Positions 1-9,071 are shown, counted from the first letter of the stretch. The stretch is DNA of 64,000 nucleotides from Campylobacter showae CSUNSWCD (GCF_000313615.1 NZ_AMZQ01000001.1:1-64000), one strand, 5' to 3'. The notes: generated from the sequence alone by a model not told the origin. Program-made: numbers and translations.

Positions 1-73
1 CTTGTCCGCCAAACCCGCACCTTCGCGGCGTAAATTTATCTCCAAACGATATCAAGTTTAATCTCACGAAGTC

Positions 74-574
74 ATGTGTATCATAAACTATGAGAAGTTT
101 TCATTCCCCCTAGTGATAGTTTGTACAAGGGAGGCTATGAAGGATATGCAGACATTTGGCAGATCGGTTTTAGTCTGCGAGTTTTACAAGAATTTTAGCG
201 GGCAAACGATAGTCGCAAGCCGCACGCTAAATACTAAATTTATAGGCAAAAAAGAGCAGATGGACGATACTCTTTTTAACGATGAATTTAGAGTTTTTAC
301 AGACGACAAGGTCGAAGCAAGATATCTTTTGACGCCTGCGTTTATGAAGTGCTTGAGAGAGTTCAAGATAAAATTTGCAGGAGAGATGGGAGTGAGCGTG
401 GCGTTTATGGATGATAAATTTTATCTATTTTTAAACGGAGCGAAAAACAAATTTGAGACGACGCTCTTTTCGCCGCCGCCGAGCCTTTATGACGTAAAGC
501 AGATAAAAAAGGAAATTTCAGAACTTTTATCTATCATAGACGAGTTAAATTTACGCCTTGAGATTTTTAAGTGA
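74..574 (+). pseudogene. DUF3137-like C-terminal fragment (5'-truncated)
   Basis: The 166-residue reading frame resembles the C-terminal half of DUF3137 membrane-associated proteins, seen in KNFSGQT near residue 39 and a stretch reading TDDKVEARYLLTPAFM around residues 76-91. Members I know are about 300 residues or more and begin with membrane helices; neither is present here. The bases before the frame (1-73) hold an intergenic-type repeat word (AACCCGCACC) and no continuing frame, so the upstream half looks lost. An alternative start at the ATG at 137, preceded by AGGGAGG, would give 146 residues. A functional short protein is possible but less likely. The biological role of the family is unknown to me. 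Confidence 0.6.
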
Positions 575-681
575 TGGCAAATTTGACGGCTGCGGTTTTT
601 GCAGGCAAAGTTAAGGCGAGAATTTATGAATCAGCTAATATGCTAGTCGCTAGCCTTAATCCGTTTTTAGGCTTTTGATGA

Positions 682-687
682 TATAAT
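682..687 (+). promoter_or_regulatory. Candidate -10 box (TATAAT) for the oxidoreductase gene
   Basis: A perfect TATAAT sits about 120 bases before the ATG at 808. Campylobacter sigma-70 promoters depend mainly on the -10 box, so this is a reasonable promoter. No start-site data are available. Confidence 0.45.
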
Positions 688-807
688 TTCTCAAAAATAA
701 GACTTTTGCGGTTTGAGGCGAGGTTTAAAAATCAGCAAATTTAATCAGCTTAAATTTAACGCCCCCAAAGCGCAAATACTCTAAAATTTATCAAAAAAGG
801 AGCCAAA

Positions 808-1356
808 ATGAAAACGCTAGTAGTTTTATCCCATCCAAATTTCGCCGCCTCTCGCCTAAACAAGGCGCTGGCAAACGCCGCTAAAAGCGCAGGCGCCCAG
901 GTTCGCCACCTAGAGGGACTATATGGCACCGACGCCCTAAAAATCGATGTCGCGGCTGAACAAGAGGCGTTTTTGCGCACGGATCGCATCGTGTTTTTGT
1001 TTCCGATGATGGGCTTTAACGTGCCCTCCATGCTAAAGGCATACATCGACTACGTGCTTAGCCGCGGCTTTGCCTACGGCGATGGCGCGAAGATCGCGGG
1101 CAAACAGCTACAAATCGCCGTTAGCGCGGGTGGCGGACTGGGCGAATACTCCAAGCACGGCGCGATCAAATTTACCCTAAACGAGATTTTGCTGCCGCTT
1201 CAGTGCTGCGCGAACTTTTGCGAGCTCGTTTACGGACGGATTTTCGCTAGCTGCGGCGTGGAGCCGGGCGTGCCAGATAGCGCGATAGAGGCGCATGCAG
1301 CGAGATTTACGAAGCTCTTAAACGACGAGCTTGAAGAGCACGAATATCAAATTTAA
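808..1356 (+). CDS. NAD(P)H-dependent flavin oxidoreductase (flavodoxin-like fold, MdaB/KefF type)
   Basis: This 182-residue cytoplasmic protein begins with a flavodoxin-like strand and phosphate-binding region (MKTLVVLSHPNFAASRLNKA) and carries the mid-protein FLFPMMGFNVPSMLKAYID segment that in this family packs against FMN or FAD (more commonly FPLYWYSVPALLK.W.D). A GGG loop at about residues 110-112 matches the second flavin loop. Length fits the 170-200 residues of quinone reductases and KefF-like proteins. A good ribosome site (AAAAAAGGAG) precedes the ATG, and a hairpin terminator follows at 1399. It stands alone. Likely role is two-electron reduction of quinones or other electrophiles; the substrate cannot be read from sequence. 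Confidence 0.8.
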   Translation: MKTLVVLSHPNFAASRLNKALANAAKSAGAQVRHLEGLYGTDALKIDVAAEQEAFLRTDRIVFLFPMMGFNVPSMLKAYIDYVLSRGFAYGDGAKIAGKQLQIAVSAGGGLGEYSKHGAIKFTLNEILLPLQCCANFCELVYGRIFASCGVEPGVPDSAIEAHAARFTKLLNDELEEHEYQI

Positions 1357-1398
1357 CGAAGCAAAATAGCGCGCTTGCGAGCTTAAATTTGCTTTTCT

Positions 1399-1432
1399 AG
1401 CGGCGATTTTCTGCGCGGAGTCGCCGCTTTTT
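1399..1432 (+). terminator. Rho-independent terminator after the oxidoreductase gene
   Basis: AGCGGCGA at 1399-1406 pairs with TCGCCGCT at 1421-1428, and a short T run follows. It lies 43 bases after the stop codon at 1356. Confidence 0.75.
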
Positions 1433-1533
1433 CAAATTTAACCGCGTAAAATGCCCGCTTTGGTTTGAGCGAGCGGTTCGGCGTGTTTTTGACGCTTTTG
1501 CGTTGTAGTTTTTTGGGCGAGTTTTGCTAGGCG

Positions 1534-1558
1534 GCCCAGACCCGCACCTTTTTGGTGC
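1534..1558 (+). repeat. Dispersed intergenic word GCCCAGACCCGCACC with attached hairpin
   Basis: GCCCAGACCCGCACC at 1534-1548 belongs to a word found in several other gaps of this window (around 10, 22610, 24890, 25440, 47740 and 49940). Here the end of the word forms a small hairpin GCACC-TTTTT-GGTGC at 1544-1558. The rest of the 1433-1745 gap holds no convincing gene. Confidence 0.55.
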
Positions 1559-1745
1559 GTTGCTTTGGGGCGGATGTATTTTACGGCGCGGATTGGTCAA
1601 ATTTGCGGTATCGCAGAAAAGCTCGCGACCGTATCTTTTGCCGCGAGCGGTGATTTTGGTTTTATGAAATTTTTACGCATTGGGATTTGGCTTTAAATTT
1701 TGGTCGTTTTAAAACGGCGCAAATCCTTATAAATTCGGAGTTTTT

Positions 1746-2444
1746 ATGATTTTTGGCAAGATTGATTATCTAAATTTGCTTCCTTTTCACGTATTTTTAA
1801 AGCGCTCGCGCCTAAGCTCGCAGGATAAAAAAATCATCGAATTTAAAAAGGGCGTGCCAAGCAAACTAAACCGTGATCTGCGCTGCCGAAGGATCGACGC
1901 TGCCGTGGTCTCAAGCATCGAAAGCCGCAAAAAACGCTATAAAAAAGTGAGTCTGGGTATCGTCGCAAAAGGCGACGTCAAAAGCGTACTCGTGCGAAAG
2001 GGCACCGCCGCGCGTCCCGACCCCGCGTCTGCGAGCTCAAACGCGCTAGCCGAAGTGCTGGGGCTTGAGGGCGAGGTGCTCATCGGCGACCGCGCGCTAA
2101 AGGCGTATCTGCGGGAGGGCGAGGAGACGTTTTTTGATTTGGGGCGGGCGTGGCGCGAGCGGACGGGCTTGCCGTTTGTTTTCGGGCGATTTTCCTGCGT
2201 GAAGGGGCGCGGCGCGTATGAGCGGCTGGCGCGCGAGTTTTTGCGAGCAAATATCAAAATCCCAAACTACATCCTCGCCAAATACGCCCAAACCAGAGGC
2301 ATCAGCGCGGACGATATCAAATGGTATCTCAAATTTATCAGCTACGAAATCGGCGCGAAAGAGCAAAAGGCGTTGCGGATATTTTTCAAAGAAGTGCGAA
2401 AAAACGGGAGCACGGCGAAGCTTTTGGCGCGAGACGAGAAGTAA
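1746..2444 (+). CDS. mqnA: Chorismate dehydratase MqnA (futalosine menaquinone pathway)
   Basis: The 232-residue product opens with FGKIDYLNLLPFHVFLK, the substrate-site signature of the MqnA/MqnD periplasmic-binding-protein-like fold (K/R-I-x-Y-x-N-x-x-P), and carries VVSSIES near residue 58 and PFVFGRF near 142, both typical of MqnA. MqnA converts chorismate to 3-enolpyruvyl-benzoate, the first step of the futalosine route to menaquinone that Campylobacter uses in place of the o-succinylbenzoate route. It is shorter than actinobacterial MqnA (about 270-280) but near the size usual in Campylobacterota. CGGAG lies just upstream of the ATG. The menaquinone made would be the electron acceptor pool for the formate dehydrogenase encoded nearby. 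Confidence 0.85.
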   Translation: MIFGKIDYLNLLPFHVFLKRSRLSSQDKKIIEFKKGVPSKLNRDLRCRRIDAAVVSSIESRKKRYKKVSLGIVAKGDVKSVLVRKGTAARPDPASASSNALAEVLGLEGEVLIGDRALKAYLREGEETFFDLGRAWRERTGLPFVFGRFSCVKGRGAYERLAREFLRANIKIPNYILAKYAQTRGISADDIKWYLKFISYEIGAKEQKALRIFFKEVRKNGSTAKLLARDEK

Positions 2445-3325
2445 GCTCAAATTTACTCTAACGCGCCGCTTTTTAAATTTGCCTTTTTATCTCGGGCGAC
2501 TTTCGCAGTCGCCTCAAATGCCGTAGTTTAAAGCCTAACCGCCGCATAGCGCTAAATTTTAATCACTTTAAGCGACGCATTTTTTAGAAGTTAACAATAT
2601 TTGGTTAAATTTGAAATTTGGCAGGCAAATTTACGGTCGTTCTCGTCAAATTTACCCGCTTAAATTTAAATTTACGCCCGCCGCGAGCTCAAATTGTATT
2701 CGGCCGAATTTACCTTTTTACCTTCTCTATATGCCGAGCATTTGCCGCTTGTCTGCCTGTCCTTTTTTATAGCAAATATGGAATTGACTTTAGTTTGCTC
2801 GTTTGACCACGTTATAAACAATCTTGCGCTCTAAAAAGTTCTGTCTGGCTCGGCGCGATGTTTTTCTAATTTTCTTAGCCACAACTACGTAGGAATGTTT
2901 TTGTTTTGATGTTAGCTCCTAAATTTATCAAGGCATTAAAAGCGTTTATGCCATTTCTCAAGTTGTTTCGTCAAAAGCCTCAATCTCTTCTTTCGTTACG
3001 TATTTGCTTAGCTCTTAGCCTGGGATTATTTTGGTATCGGCGGTAACGGTGAAGTGAGTGGGCGAGACGGCTTTTTGTAAATAAAATTTACGAAATAGTA
3101 GCCAAAGGGCGGTTAAATTTGAGTGAAATTGGATGGGAAATTTGGAAAATGCGGGAGTAAATTTAGGCGGGTTAAAGAGGCTAAAAAATTGCGCCGAAAA
3201 CGGACGGGTTTTTCTAGCTAAATTTAAAGCGCAAATTTGACGAGAAAACGGCCGCTCGGGCGACTCGGGCAAGTTAAATTTGCCTGCCGGCACGAGCCTA
3301 GCAAGCAAATTTAAGCGCGCAAGCC
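2445..3325. other. 881-base gap, probably decayed sequence; no intact gene
   Basis: No frame here looks like an intact protein. On the minus strand between about 3014 and 2790, one frame reads as protein-like blocks separated by stops: ELSKYVTKEEIEAFDETT, then after several stops KQKHSYVVVAKKIRKTSRRA continuing through NFLERKIVYNVVKRAN. This looks like the eroded remains of a small basic protein, but I cannot name it. At 3274-3314 TTAAATTTGC pairs with GCAAATTTAA around a GC-rich centre, close to the end of the minus-strand chaperone gene, and may help end its transcript. Confidence 0.35.
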
Positions 3326-4045
3326 TCAGTCGTCGAACTCTTGCGAGATGACGGGCGAGAACTCCTCCCAGCGGAGTTTAGTTTTGGCCGTAGGCATCTT
3401 GCTTTGAAACGGTTCTTTTTTCATCGAGGCTACCGCAGCGCTGTCTCCGACCGGCGCAGGAGGAGCCTCCACGCCTAGCACCGCGCGCTCAAGCTCGATA
3501 AAATCGCGCAAGATAGCTGCGTAAGAGGCGAAAAAGTCCGCGTTTTTGTGAGAGGATAAAAATTTGATAAATTCGTCGATAAATTTATTCGTAACGTCCG
3601 TAAATAGCTTGCTGCTGATATCTGCAGCGCCGGCTGCTTCATCGCGCAAAAAAGTCGCCGTCGCTAAAAATATAAATCCGACGTAGTCCTCGCTGTCTTT
3701 GCAGACATTCGCGTCTCTGCGGTACGGGCTTAGCTTCAGGCACTCGATCACTCGCAGCCTAGCCGCGCCGTCGTCGCGCCCGTCCTCGTAAAACGAGGCG
3801 TTTAGCGGGATGTTGGAGTAAGAAAAGTCAAAAAGCACGTCGTTTTGCTCTCTAGCGAATTTCTCAAAGTCGAATTTTGCCAAATTTGCAAACGCGGCCT
3901 CGCTTTGGGGCGTAACTGGACTAGTCGCTAGGTAGGCTAGCTGCTCGCGCCAGCGGTTAAATTTGGTATCTTGCACGTGAAAAAACAGCGGATAGGCCAA
4001 AAACTCGTAAAAATACGCGCGCGCTTTAGTTAAGTTATTATCCAT
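3326..4045 (-). CDS. TorD/DmsD-family chaperone, probably for formate dehydrogenase
   Basis: This 239-residue, all-helical cytoplasmic protein matches the TorD-like chaperones that bind Tat signal peptides and guard molybdoenzyme apoproteins: an N-terminal YFYEFLAYPLFF helix and a central block with NIPLNASFYEDGRD followed by RRDANVCKDSEDYVGFIF, corresponding to the family's P-x-x-S-x-Y and E-D-H/Y-x-x elements. Its start overlaps the end of the polyferredoxin gene by 8 bases, so the two are translationally coupled. The C-terminal 45 residues are low-complexity and end WEEFSPVISQEFDD. In C. jejuni a homologue (Cj1514c) lies next to fdhA; here the gene is on the other side of selAB but still within 7 kb of fdhA, the only Tat-dependent molybdoenzyme in the window. 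Confidence 0.8.
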   Translation of the reverse strand: MDNNLTKARAYFYEFLAYPLFFHVQDTKFNRWREQLAYLATSPVTPQSEAAFANLAKFDFEKFAREQNDVLFDFSYSNIPLNASFYEDGRDDGAARLRVIECLKLSPYRRDANVCKDSEDYVGFIFLATATFLRDEAAGAADISSKLFTDVTNKFIDEFIKFLSSHKNADFFASYAAILRDFIELERAVLGVEAPPAPVGDSAAVASMKKEPFQSKMPTAKTKLRWEEFSPVISQEFDD

Positions 4046-5708
4046 TTAAAACCTCTTCTCTCATTTGATCCATTTGCGCTTTTATCATTACTTTGGCTTT
4101 GCAGTCCGAGCAGCAGTACAGCGCTTTTATCTTGGCTTTATCGCCGTTAAATCTAGGCTCCATGATCGAGGCGATCTTCTCGACGGCCTTTTTGGTCGCA
4201 AACTCCTTGCCGCACTCGATACAGGCGAAAAGCTCGTCTCTGGCTAGCTCGCTAAACGTAAAGAAACTAGGCTCCAGATCGATCTTGCCCGGGCGTAAAA
4301 ATATCGTGTCTTTTTCCGCGCAGCTAAGCTCGCAGTATCCGCACGCGGTGCAGACGCTCGGGTTAAAGAGGATGGAGTTTGTTTTCTTGTCCGCAACTAG
4401 TGCAGCGACGTTGCAGGCTCCCACGCAGCTTAGGCACAGCGTGCAGGTGTCGCGGTTTATTTCGACGCGGCCGTATCTGATGAGCTCGGTGGTGCTAACC
4501 GAGCCTAAATTTTGCCCGTCCACAAGCCACTCTAGGCGCTTGGCGAAAATTTCGCGCTTAGGCAGTGCGTACTCGGTGACGGAGTGCTGCGAGCCCTCGA
4601 TAAATTTAGCCTGAGATAGGGCGCTTTTTAGCTTGTCTTCGTTTGGCGCGACGAGGACGGCTTTTTCGTTAAATTTGAGCTCGTAAATTTGGTTTAAAAT
4701 ATCCACCGCGTCTTTGGTGCCTTTGCCGATATTTTTCTCGTAGATCACGACCTGCGCGCCGCTTTCTTGAAGCAATGTAAGCAGATGCGTCTCGCTCAAA
4801 AATCTCTCGCCGCTAATGGCAAAAGGCAGCACGTTTGCGGGTAAATTTACGCTTAGGTTTTCTAAATTTGCCTTTGCGGGTACGACGAGCGCGATCCGGC
4901 CGCGGTAGAGTTTGGCTATCTGGGCAAATGAATTTCTTGGCATATCGGAGTAATCAAGCGCGCCGCTAGGGCAGACGCTCACGCAGCCGCCGCAGTTTAT
5001 GCAGTCGATGTGGGAGAAAACTAGGTGCTTGGTCTCGTCCTCTTTTAGGATCGCGACCGTAGGGCAGGCCTCGACGCATCTGCCGCAGATCTCGTGTCTG
5101 CGCTCGTGGTACTGGCAGATCGTGGAGTCGTAGTGGACGTGGCTTTTAAATTTAAATTTCGGGCTTTGCGCGTCTAGCAGCGCGGCGATCTCGTCATCGC
5201 TTTTGCCCGCGATCTCGTAGCAGCCGCTTTGTTTTAGCATGTATTCGCGTGCGTTTTCTACGAGGAAAAAGTCGCAGTCCACCTCAAACTCGCCGTCCGG
5301 GCGCAGCACTAGCACGCTTAGCTCGCCTGCTGCTCCGTAGATAAATTTGATCTCAAAATGCGTTAGCTCGATGGTTTTAAAGCCTTTTTCCTTTAGCAAA
5401 TTCGCCAAATTTTCGCGGCCGCCGTTGCTAACGATAACGACGTTTTTGCCGACGGGTTTTTCGTAGTCGATGTCGCGCGCTAGGTCAAAGGCGCTGGCTC
5501 TTGCCTCATAAAGCAAAAGCGTGTTTTTAGCCTTATCCAGCACCGAGTCTGCGGTGTTTTTTAGATAAAAATTTATCTCAGGCGCTACGACGCTTGCCTT
5601 TAGTTTGGGCGAATTTGAGACGAGATAGTTGCCTTCGCCGTTTATCTCGATCTGCTCGTTTAGTATCAAATTCTCGTCAAAATCGTTGTAAAAACCAAAT
5701 TCTTTCAT
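4038..5708 (-). CDS. Multi-cluster 4Fe-4S ferredoxin (Cj1377c type)
   Basis: The 556-residue protein has a unique N-terminal half of about 200 residues and then four ferredoxin-type cysteine motifs: CGRCVEACP near 208, CINCGGCVSVCP near 236, CTLCLSCVGAC near 422 and CTACGYCELSC near 452. The C terminus adds CIEC and CCSDC pairs that look like a zinc or rubredoxin-like site. No signal peptide or membrane segment is visible, so it should be cytoplasmic. It is divergent from selA, with about 160 bases between starts, the arrangement seen in C. jejuni (Cj1377c-selA). Likely role is electron transfer, plausibly linked to formate dehydrogenase or its maturation because it is coupled to a TorD-type chaperone; partner and potential are unknown. 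Confidence 0.85.
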   Translation of the reverse strand: MKEFGFYNDFDENLILNEQIEINGEGNYLVSNSPKLKASVVAPEINFYLKNTADSVLDKAKNTLLLYEARASAFDLARDIDYEKPVGKNVVIVSNGGRENLANLLKEKGFKTIELTHFEIKFIYGAAGELSVLVLRPDGEFEVDCDFFLVENAREYMLKQSGCYEIAGKSDDEIAALLDAQSPKFKFKSHVHYDSTICQYHERRHEICGRCVEACPTVAILKEDETKHLVFSHIDCINCGGCVSVCPSGALDYSDMPRNSFAQIAKLYRGRIALVVPAKANLENLSVNLPANVLPFAISGERFLSETHLLTLLQESGAQVVIYEKNIGKGTKDAVDILNQIYELKFNEKAVLVAPNEDKLKSALSQAKFIEGSQHSVTEYALPKREIFAKRLEWLVDGQNLGSVSTTELIRYGRVEINRDTCTLCLSCVGACNVAALVADKKTNSILFNPSVCTACGYCELSCAEKDTIFLRPGKIDLEPSFFTFSELARDELFACIECGKEFATKKAVEKIASIMEPRFNGDKAKIKALYCCSDCKAKVMIKAQMDQMREEVLNG

Positions 5709-5837
5709 GATTTTCTCCCCGCGCTACGCGTTATCAAAATTGAGCGCATTTTAATACTAAAGGCATTAATAGGCTCTGAAATTTTATATTTATTTTTTTT
5801 AATAAGATTAGATTTATCCAAATTTATGCTAAAATCG

Positions 5838-5866
5838 CGCTCGGTAACACAAATTTACTAGGAGCG
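5838..5866 (+). promoter_or_regulatory. Leader stem that would cover the selA ribosome binding site
   Basis: CGCTC at 5838-5842 is complementary to GAGCG at 5862-5866, which overlaps the AGGAG ribosome site of selA. The loop starts with GGTAAC. A 5-bp stem with a 19-base loop is weak and may be chance, but its placement over the ribosome site is notable because E. coli selAB is repressed by SelB binding a leader hairpin. Confidence 0.25.
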
Positions 5867-5869
5867 AAT

Positions 5870-7195
5870 TTGAACGAACTACGAAAACTCCCGCAGATAG
5901 ATAAATTTATAAAAAATGAGCGATTTTTCGGGCTTGATATTAGCTTGCTGACCAAGGTCGCTAGGGCCGAGCTAGAGAGCCTGCGCGCGCAAATTTTAGG
6001 CGGACAAAACTGCCCAGAGTCAGGCGAGATCGTCCAAAATACGCTCGCAAGGTACGAAAAGGCGTCAAATTTGAGTCTGCGAGGCCTAATAAACGCAACC
6101 GGCGTCATCATCCATACAAACCTCGGCCGTAGCGCGATCGATCCTGAAATTTTACGCCGAGCTCAGCCTGTTATCACGGGATACTCAAACCTCGAGTACA
6201 GCGTCGAAAAGGGCGGCCGCTCAAACCGCTACGACTACGTGGGCGGGCTGCTGGCGGAGCTTTTCGGATTTGAGGACGCCGTCATAGTAAACAACAACGC
6301 AAGCGCCGTATTTTTGGTGCTAAATACCTTCTCAAAAGGCGGCGAAGCTATCATCAGCAGAGGCGAGCTAGTCGAGATCGGCGGGAGCTTTCGCGTGCCC
6401 GAAGTTATGGCAAACTCGGGTGCGATCCTGCGCGAAGTGGGCACGACGAATAAAACCAATCTGCGCGACTACGAGGACGCGATAAACGAAAACTCAAAGC
6501 TGATTCTAAAGGTGCATAGGTCAAATTTCGACATCGTGGGCTTCAGCGAGGAAGTAGCGATGCAGGGTCTTAGCGCGCTAGCAAGAGAGCGAAATCTCAT
6601 TGATTATTTTGATCTTGGCGGCGGATTTTACGGTGAGCTGCCATACGGTCTAGAGCGCAACGAGCCTAATCTAAAAAATCTAAAAGACGCCTCGCTCGTT
6701 AGCTTTAGCGGCGACAAGCTCTTTGGCTCCGTGCAGTGCGGCATAATCCTAGGTAAAAAGGGGCTCATCGCAAAGCTAAAGAAAAATCAGCTGCTAAGAA
6801 TGCTGCGCGTGGATAAGGTGATCATCTCAATTTTGGCTGAAAGCGTCAAAGCCTACGCAAACCGCGAATTTGAGCTTATCACGACGGTAAAGCAGCTCTA
6901 TAAAAGCGTGGATGAGCTGGAAAACACGGCAAATTTCATAAACTCACAGCTAAAAACTCCGCTTGAAATCGTGCGCACGACGACCTTCGTAGGCGGCGGC
7001 ACGATGCCAAACAAACGCATACCTAGCCTCGCGCTGGCCGTCAAAGGAAACGCGAACGAAAACGAGGCTAAATTTAGGAAAAATCTCGTGATCGGCCGCA
7101 TCGAGGAGGGCAAATTTTTGCTCGATCTTCGCAGCGTGCTGGACGCGGATGTGCAAAATTTGATAGAAAAAATCAACGAAACGGATGAAAAATGA
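5870..7195 (+). CDS. selA: L-seryl-tRNA(Sec) selenium transferase SelA
   Basis: The 441-residue PLP enzyme converts seryl-tRNA(Sec) to selenocysteinyl-tRNA(Sec) using selenophosphate. Visible features are NATGVIIHTNLGRS near residue 80, VNNNASAVFLVLN near 141 and the PLP-lysine block SFSGDKLFGSVQCGIILGKK near 279, where the lysine of GDKLFG is the Schiff-base residue. Length is close to that of E. coli SelA (463). The start is TTG at 5870 with TAGGAG 6-11 bases upstream; no ATG in frame nearby fits better. selB overlaps by 4 bases (ATGA). It is divergent from the polyferredoxin gene. Its selenium donor would come from SelD at 51953. Confidence 0.96.
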   Translation: MNELRKLPQIDKFIKNERFFGLDISLLTKVARAELESLRAQILGGQNCPESGEIVQNTLARYEKASNLSLRGLINATGVIIHTNLGRSAIDPEILRRAQPVITGYSNLEYSVEKGGRSNRYDYVGGLLAELFGFEDAVIVNNNASAVFLVLNTFSKGGEAIISRGELVEIGGSFRVPEVMANSGAILREVGTTNKTNLRDYEDAINENSKLILKVHRSNFDIVGFSEEVAMQGLSALARERNLIDYFDLGGGFYGELPYGLERNEPNLKNLKDASLVSFSGDKLFGSVQCGIILGKKGLIAKLKKNQLLRMLRVDKVIISILAESVKAYANREFELITTVKQLYKSVDELENTANFINSQLKTPLEIVRTTTFVGGGTMPNKRIPSLALAVKGNANENEAKFRKNLVIGRIEEGKFLLDLRSVLDADVQNLIEKINETDEK

Positions 7196-9012
7196 GCTTA
7201 ATAATAGGAACGGCCGGGCACATTGACCACGGCAAAACGGCGCTGATAAAGGAACTAAACGGCTTTGAGGGCGACAGACTCGAGGAGGAGCAAAAGCGCG
7301 GTATCACGATCGATCTTAGCTTTTCAAATTTGAGCAAAAACGGCGAAAATATCGCTTTTATCGACGTGCCGGGACATGAAAATTTGATCAAAACGATGAT
7401 CAGCGGCGCGTACGGATTTGACGCGTGTCTTTTCGTCGTGGCGGCAAATGACGGACTTATGCCGCAGTCTTTGGAGCATTTGGAAGTTTTAAATATCCTT
7501 GGCGTTCGCTCGCTCATCGTCGCACTAACCAAATGCGACCTAGCTAGCGCGGAGCTAATAGAGCAGCGAAAGAGCGAAATTTACGCCGCCGCGCAAAACT
7601 ACAAAAATCTGCAAATTTTAGAGATTTTCCCGGTTAGCATTAAAGATAGCGCGAGCATTGATGAGCTGCGAAATTATCTTTTCACGCTAAAGGCGGCCAA
7701 GCGCGAGCAAGATGGCGTTTTTAGGTATTACATCGACCGCGTTTTTAGCCTAAAAGGTATCGGAAACGTAGTCACGGGCACCGTGATAGAGGGCAGCGTA
7801 ACGAAAAACGAGAAGCTGTTTAACTATGACGCGGGCAAAGAGGTGCAAGTGCGAAGCGTGCAGAGTCACGATAATTTCGTCGACCGCGCGGGAGTTAGCA
7901 GCCGCGTGGCGCTAAATTTGACGGGAATCGAGCTAAACGATCTAAAAAAAGGCCAACTGCTCAGTAAAAAGGGCTTTTTTAGAGGATTTCGCGAGATAGA
8001 CGCGATCGTTTTCGCCCGAGAGCTAACGCATGGGCAGAGCGTGACGTTTTGCGTCGGCGCAAAGGCCGCACCCGCAAAAGCGCTGATCCTCAGCGAAAAA
8101 GACAGCGGGATATTTGCGACATTTAAATTTGAAAGGGATATGTTTTTAAAATTTGACGAGCCGTTCGTGCTCATCGCAAACGGCCGCGTCATAGGCGGCG
8201 GCAGAGTGCTAAACGCCGTGAGCGAGCCGATGAAAAAATCAAGCAAAATTTCGTTTTTAAGCTCGCTGCTCAAAAAAGATTTCGTAAGTGCCTTTGCGAT
8301 GCTAAAAGATACGCATAAAAACGGCTTTGGCATCATATCGGCCTATCAGCGTTTCGGGCTAAATCACGAGGAAGCCGTTGCTATCGCAAAGCAAGCACCA
8401 AATGTATTCGTCGATGAAAAGGCGCTAAATATCTATGATCTAAGCGCGGTCGATAGGATAAAAAGCGCGGTAAAATTTATGATAGAAAAAAACGAATTTG
8501 CGGTGTTTTCGGCTACGAGCATCAGCCTAAAGCTCTCGTGGGCTAGCGAAAATATCGCTCAAAAGGCGCTTGACGAGCTAGAAAGCGCGGGCATGATCGC
8601 TAAAAACGACGGCGTCTACACCAAAACCGGCGTGGATATGAGCAAGCTAAAAATCAGGCTCGAGGAGAAAATTTACGAAATTTTGCAAAGCGGAAATTTG
8701 GCTCCCTTGGCGCCCTATAACATCTACGACGAGCTTGAGATAGACCGCGTTAGCGGCGATAATGCGCTAAAAAAGCTAACTGGCATCGGACGCGTGGTGA
8801 GGCTCGCGCATAATCTTTTCGTAACGTCAAAAGCCCTAAACGAGGCGCTTGCGAAGCTAAAAGCCATCATCGCCGCGCAAGGATCCGTAAACGTAACGAA
8901 CGCGAAAGAGGCGCTAAATTTGAGTAGAAAATACGTAATCGCCTATCTAGAGCAGCTTGATCTGGATCCAAATATAGTAAAAAACGGCACGGACAGAGTT
9001 TTAAAAGCGTGA
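7192..9012 (+). CDS. selB: Selenocysteine-specific elongation factor SelB
   Basis: The 606-residue GTPase carries Sec-tRNA to the ribosome at UGA codons followed by a SECIS hairpin. The G-domain motifs are plain: GTAGHIDHGKTAL (P-loop), DVPGHE, and TKCD for guanine recognition; the switch I region reads EEEQKRGITIDLSF. EF-Tu-like barrels follow to about residue 340, then winged-helix repeats that bind the SECIS loop. Length matches bacterial SelB (about 610). Its start overlaps selA by 4 bases, a conserved selAB pair. Clients in this window are fdhA and selD. The tRNA(Sec) gene selC is not in the window. Confidence 0.96.
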   Translation: MSLIIGTAGHIDHGKTALIKELNGFEGDRLEEEQKRGITIDLSFSNLSKNGENIAFIDVPGHENLIKTMISGAYGFDACLFVVAANDGLMPQSLEHLEVLNILGVRSLIVALTKCDLASAELIEQRKSEIYAAAQNYKNLQILEIFPVSIKDSASIDELRNYLFTLKAAKREQDGVFRYYIDRVFSLKGIGNVVTGTVIEGSVTKNEKLFNYDAGKEVQVRSVQSHDNFVDRAGVSSRVALNLTGIELNDLKKGQLLSKKGFFRGFREIDAIVFARELTHGQSVTFCVGAKAAPAKALILSEKDSGIFATFKFERDMFLKFDEPFVLIANGRVIGGGRVLNAVSEPMKKSSKISFLSSLLKKDFVSAFAMLKDTHKNGFGIISAYQRFGLNHEEAVAIAKQAPNVFVDEKALNIYDLSAVDRIKSAVKFMIEKNEFAVFSATSISLKLSWASENIAQKALDELESAGMIAKNDGVYTKTGVDMSKLKIRLEEKIYEILQSGNLAPLAPYNIYDELEIDRVSGDNALKKLTGIGRVVRLAHNLFVTSKALNEALAKLKAIIAAQGSVNVTNAKEALNLSRKYVIAYLEQLDLDPNIVKNGTDRVLKA

Positions 9013-9040
9013 TTTTTTATCTATTTATAAAAAGCTAATA

Positions 9041-9046
9041 TAATCC
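9041..9046 (+). promoter_or_regulatory. Candidate -10 box (TATAAT) for the DsbC-like gene
   Basis: A perfect TATAAT lies in the 59-base gap after selB and 26 bases before the ATG at 9072, so the DsbC-like gene can be transcribed independently of selAB. Confidence 0.55.
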
Positions 9047-9071
9047 GCGCAAATTTTTAAAAAGGAATGAA

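Noticed and set aside
575-807. tRNA gene, including selC, in the gaps
   Set aside because: Gaps were scanned for GTTCGAATC-type T loops and matching acceptor stems; none was found here or in the other gaps.
1397-1600. 67-residue minus-strand frame
   Set aside because: Basic, low-complexity translation overlapping a terminator and a dispersed repeat; no ribosome site.
3015-3308. 97-residue minus-strand frame after the TorD-like gene
   Set aside because: No start context and composition unlike a protein; its last residues run into the eroded gene region.
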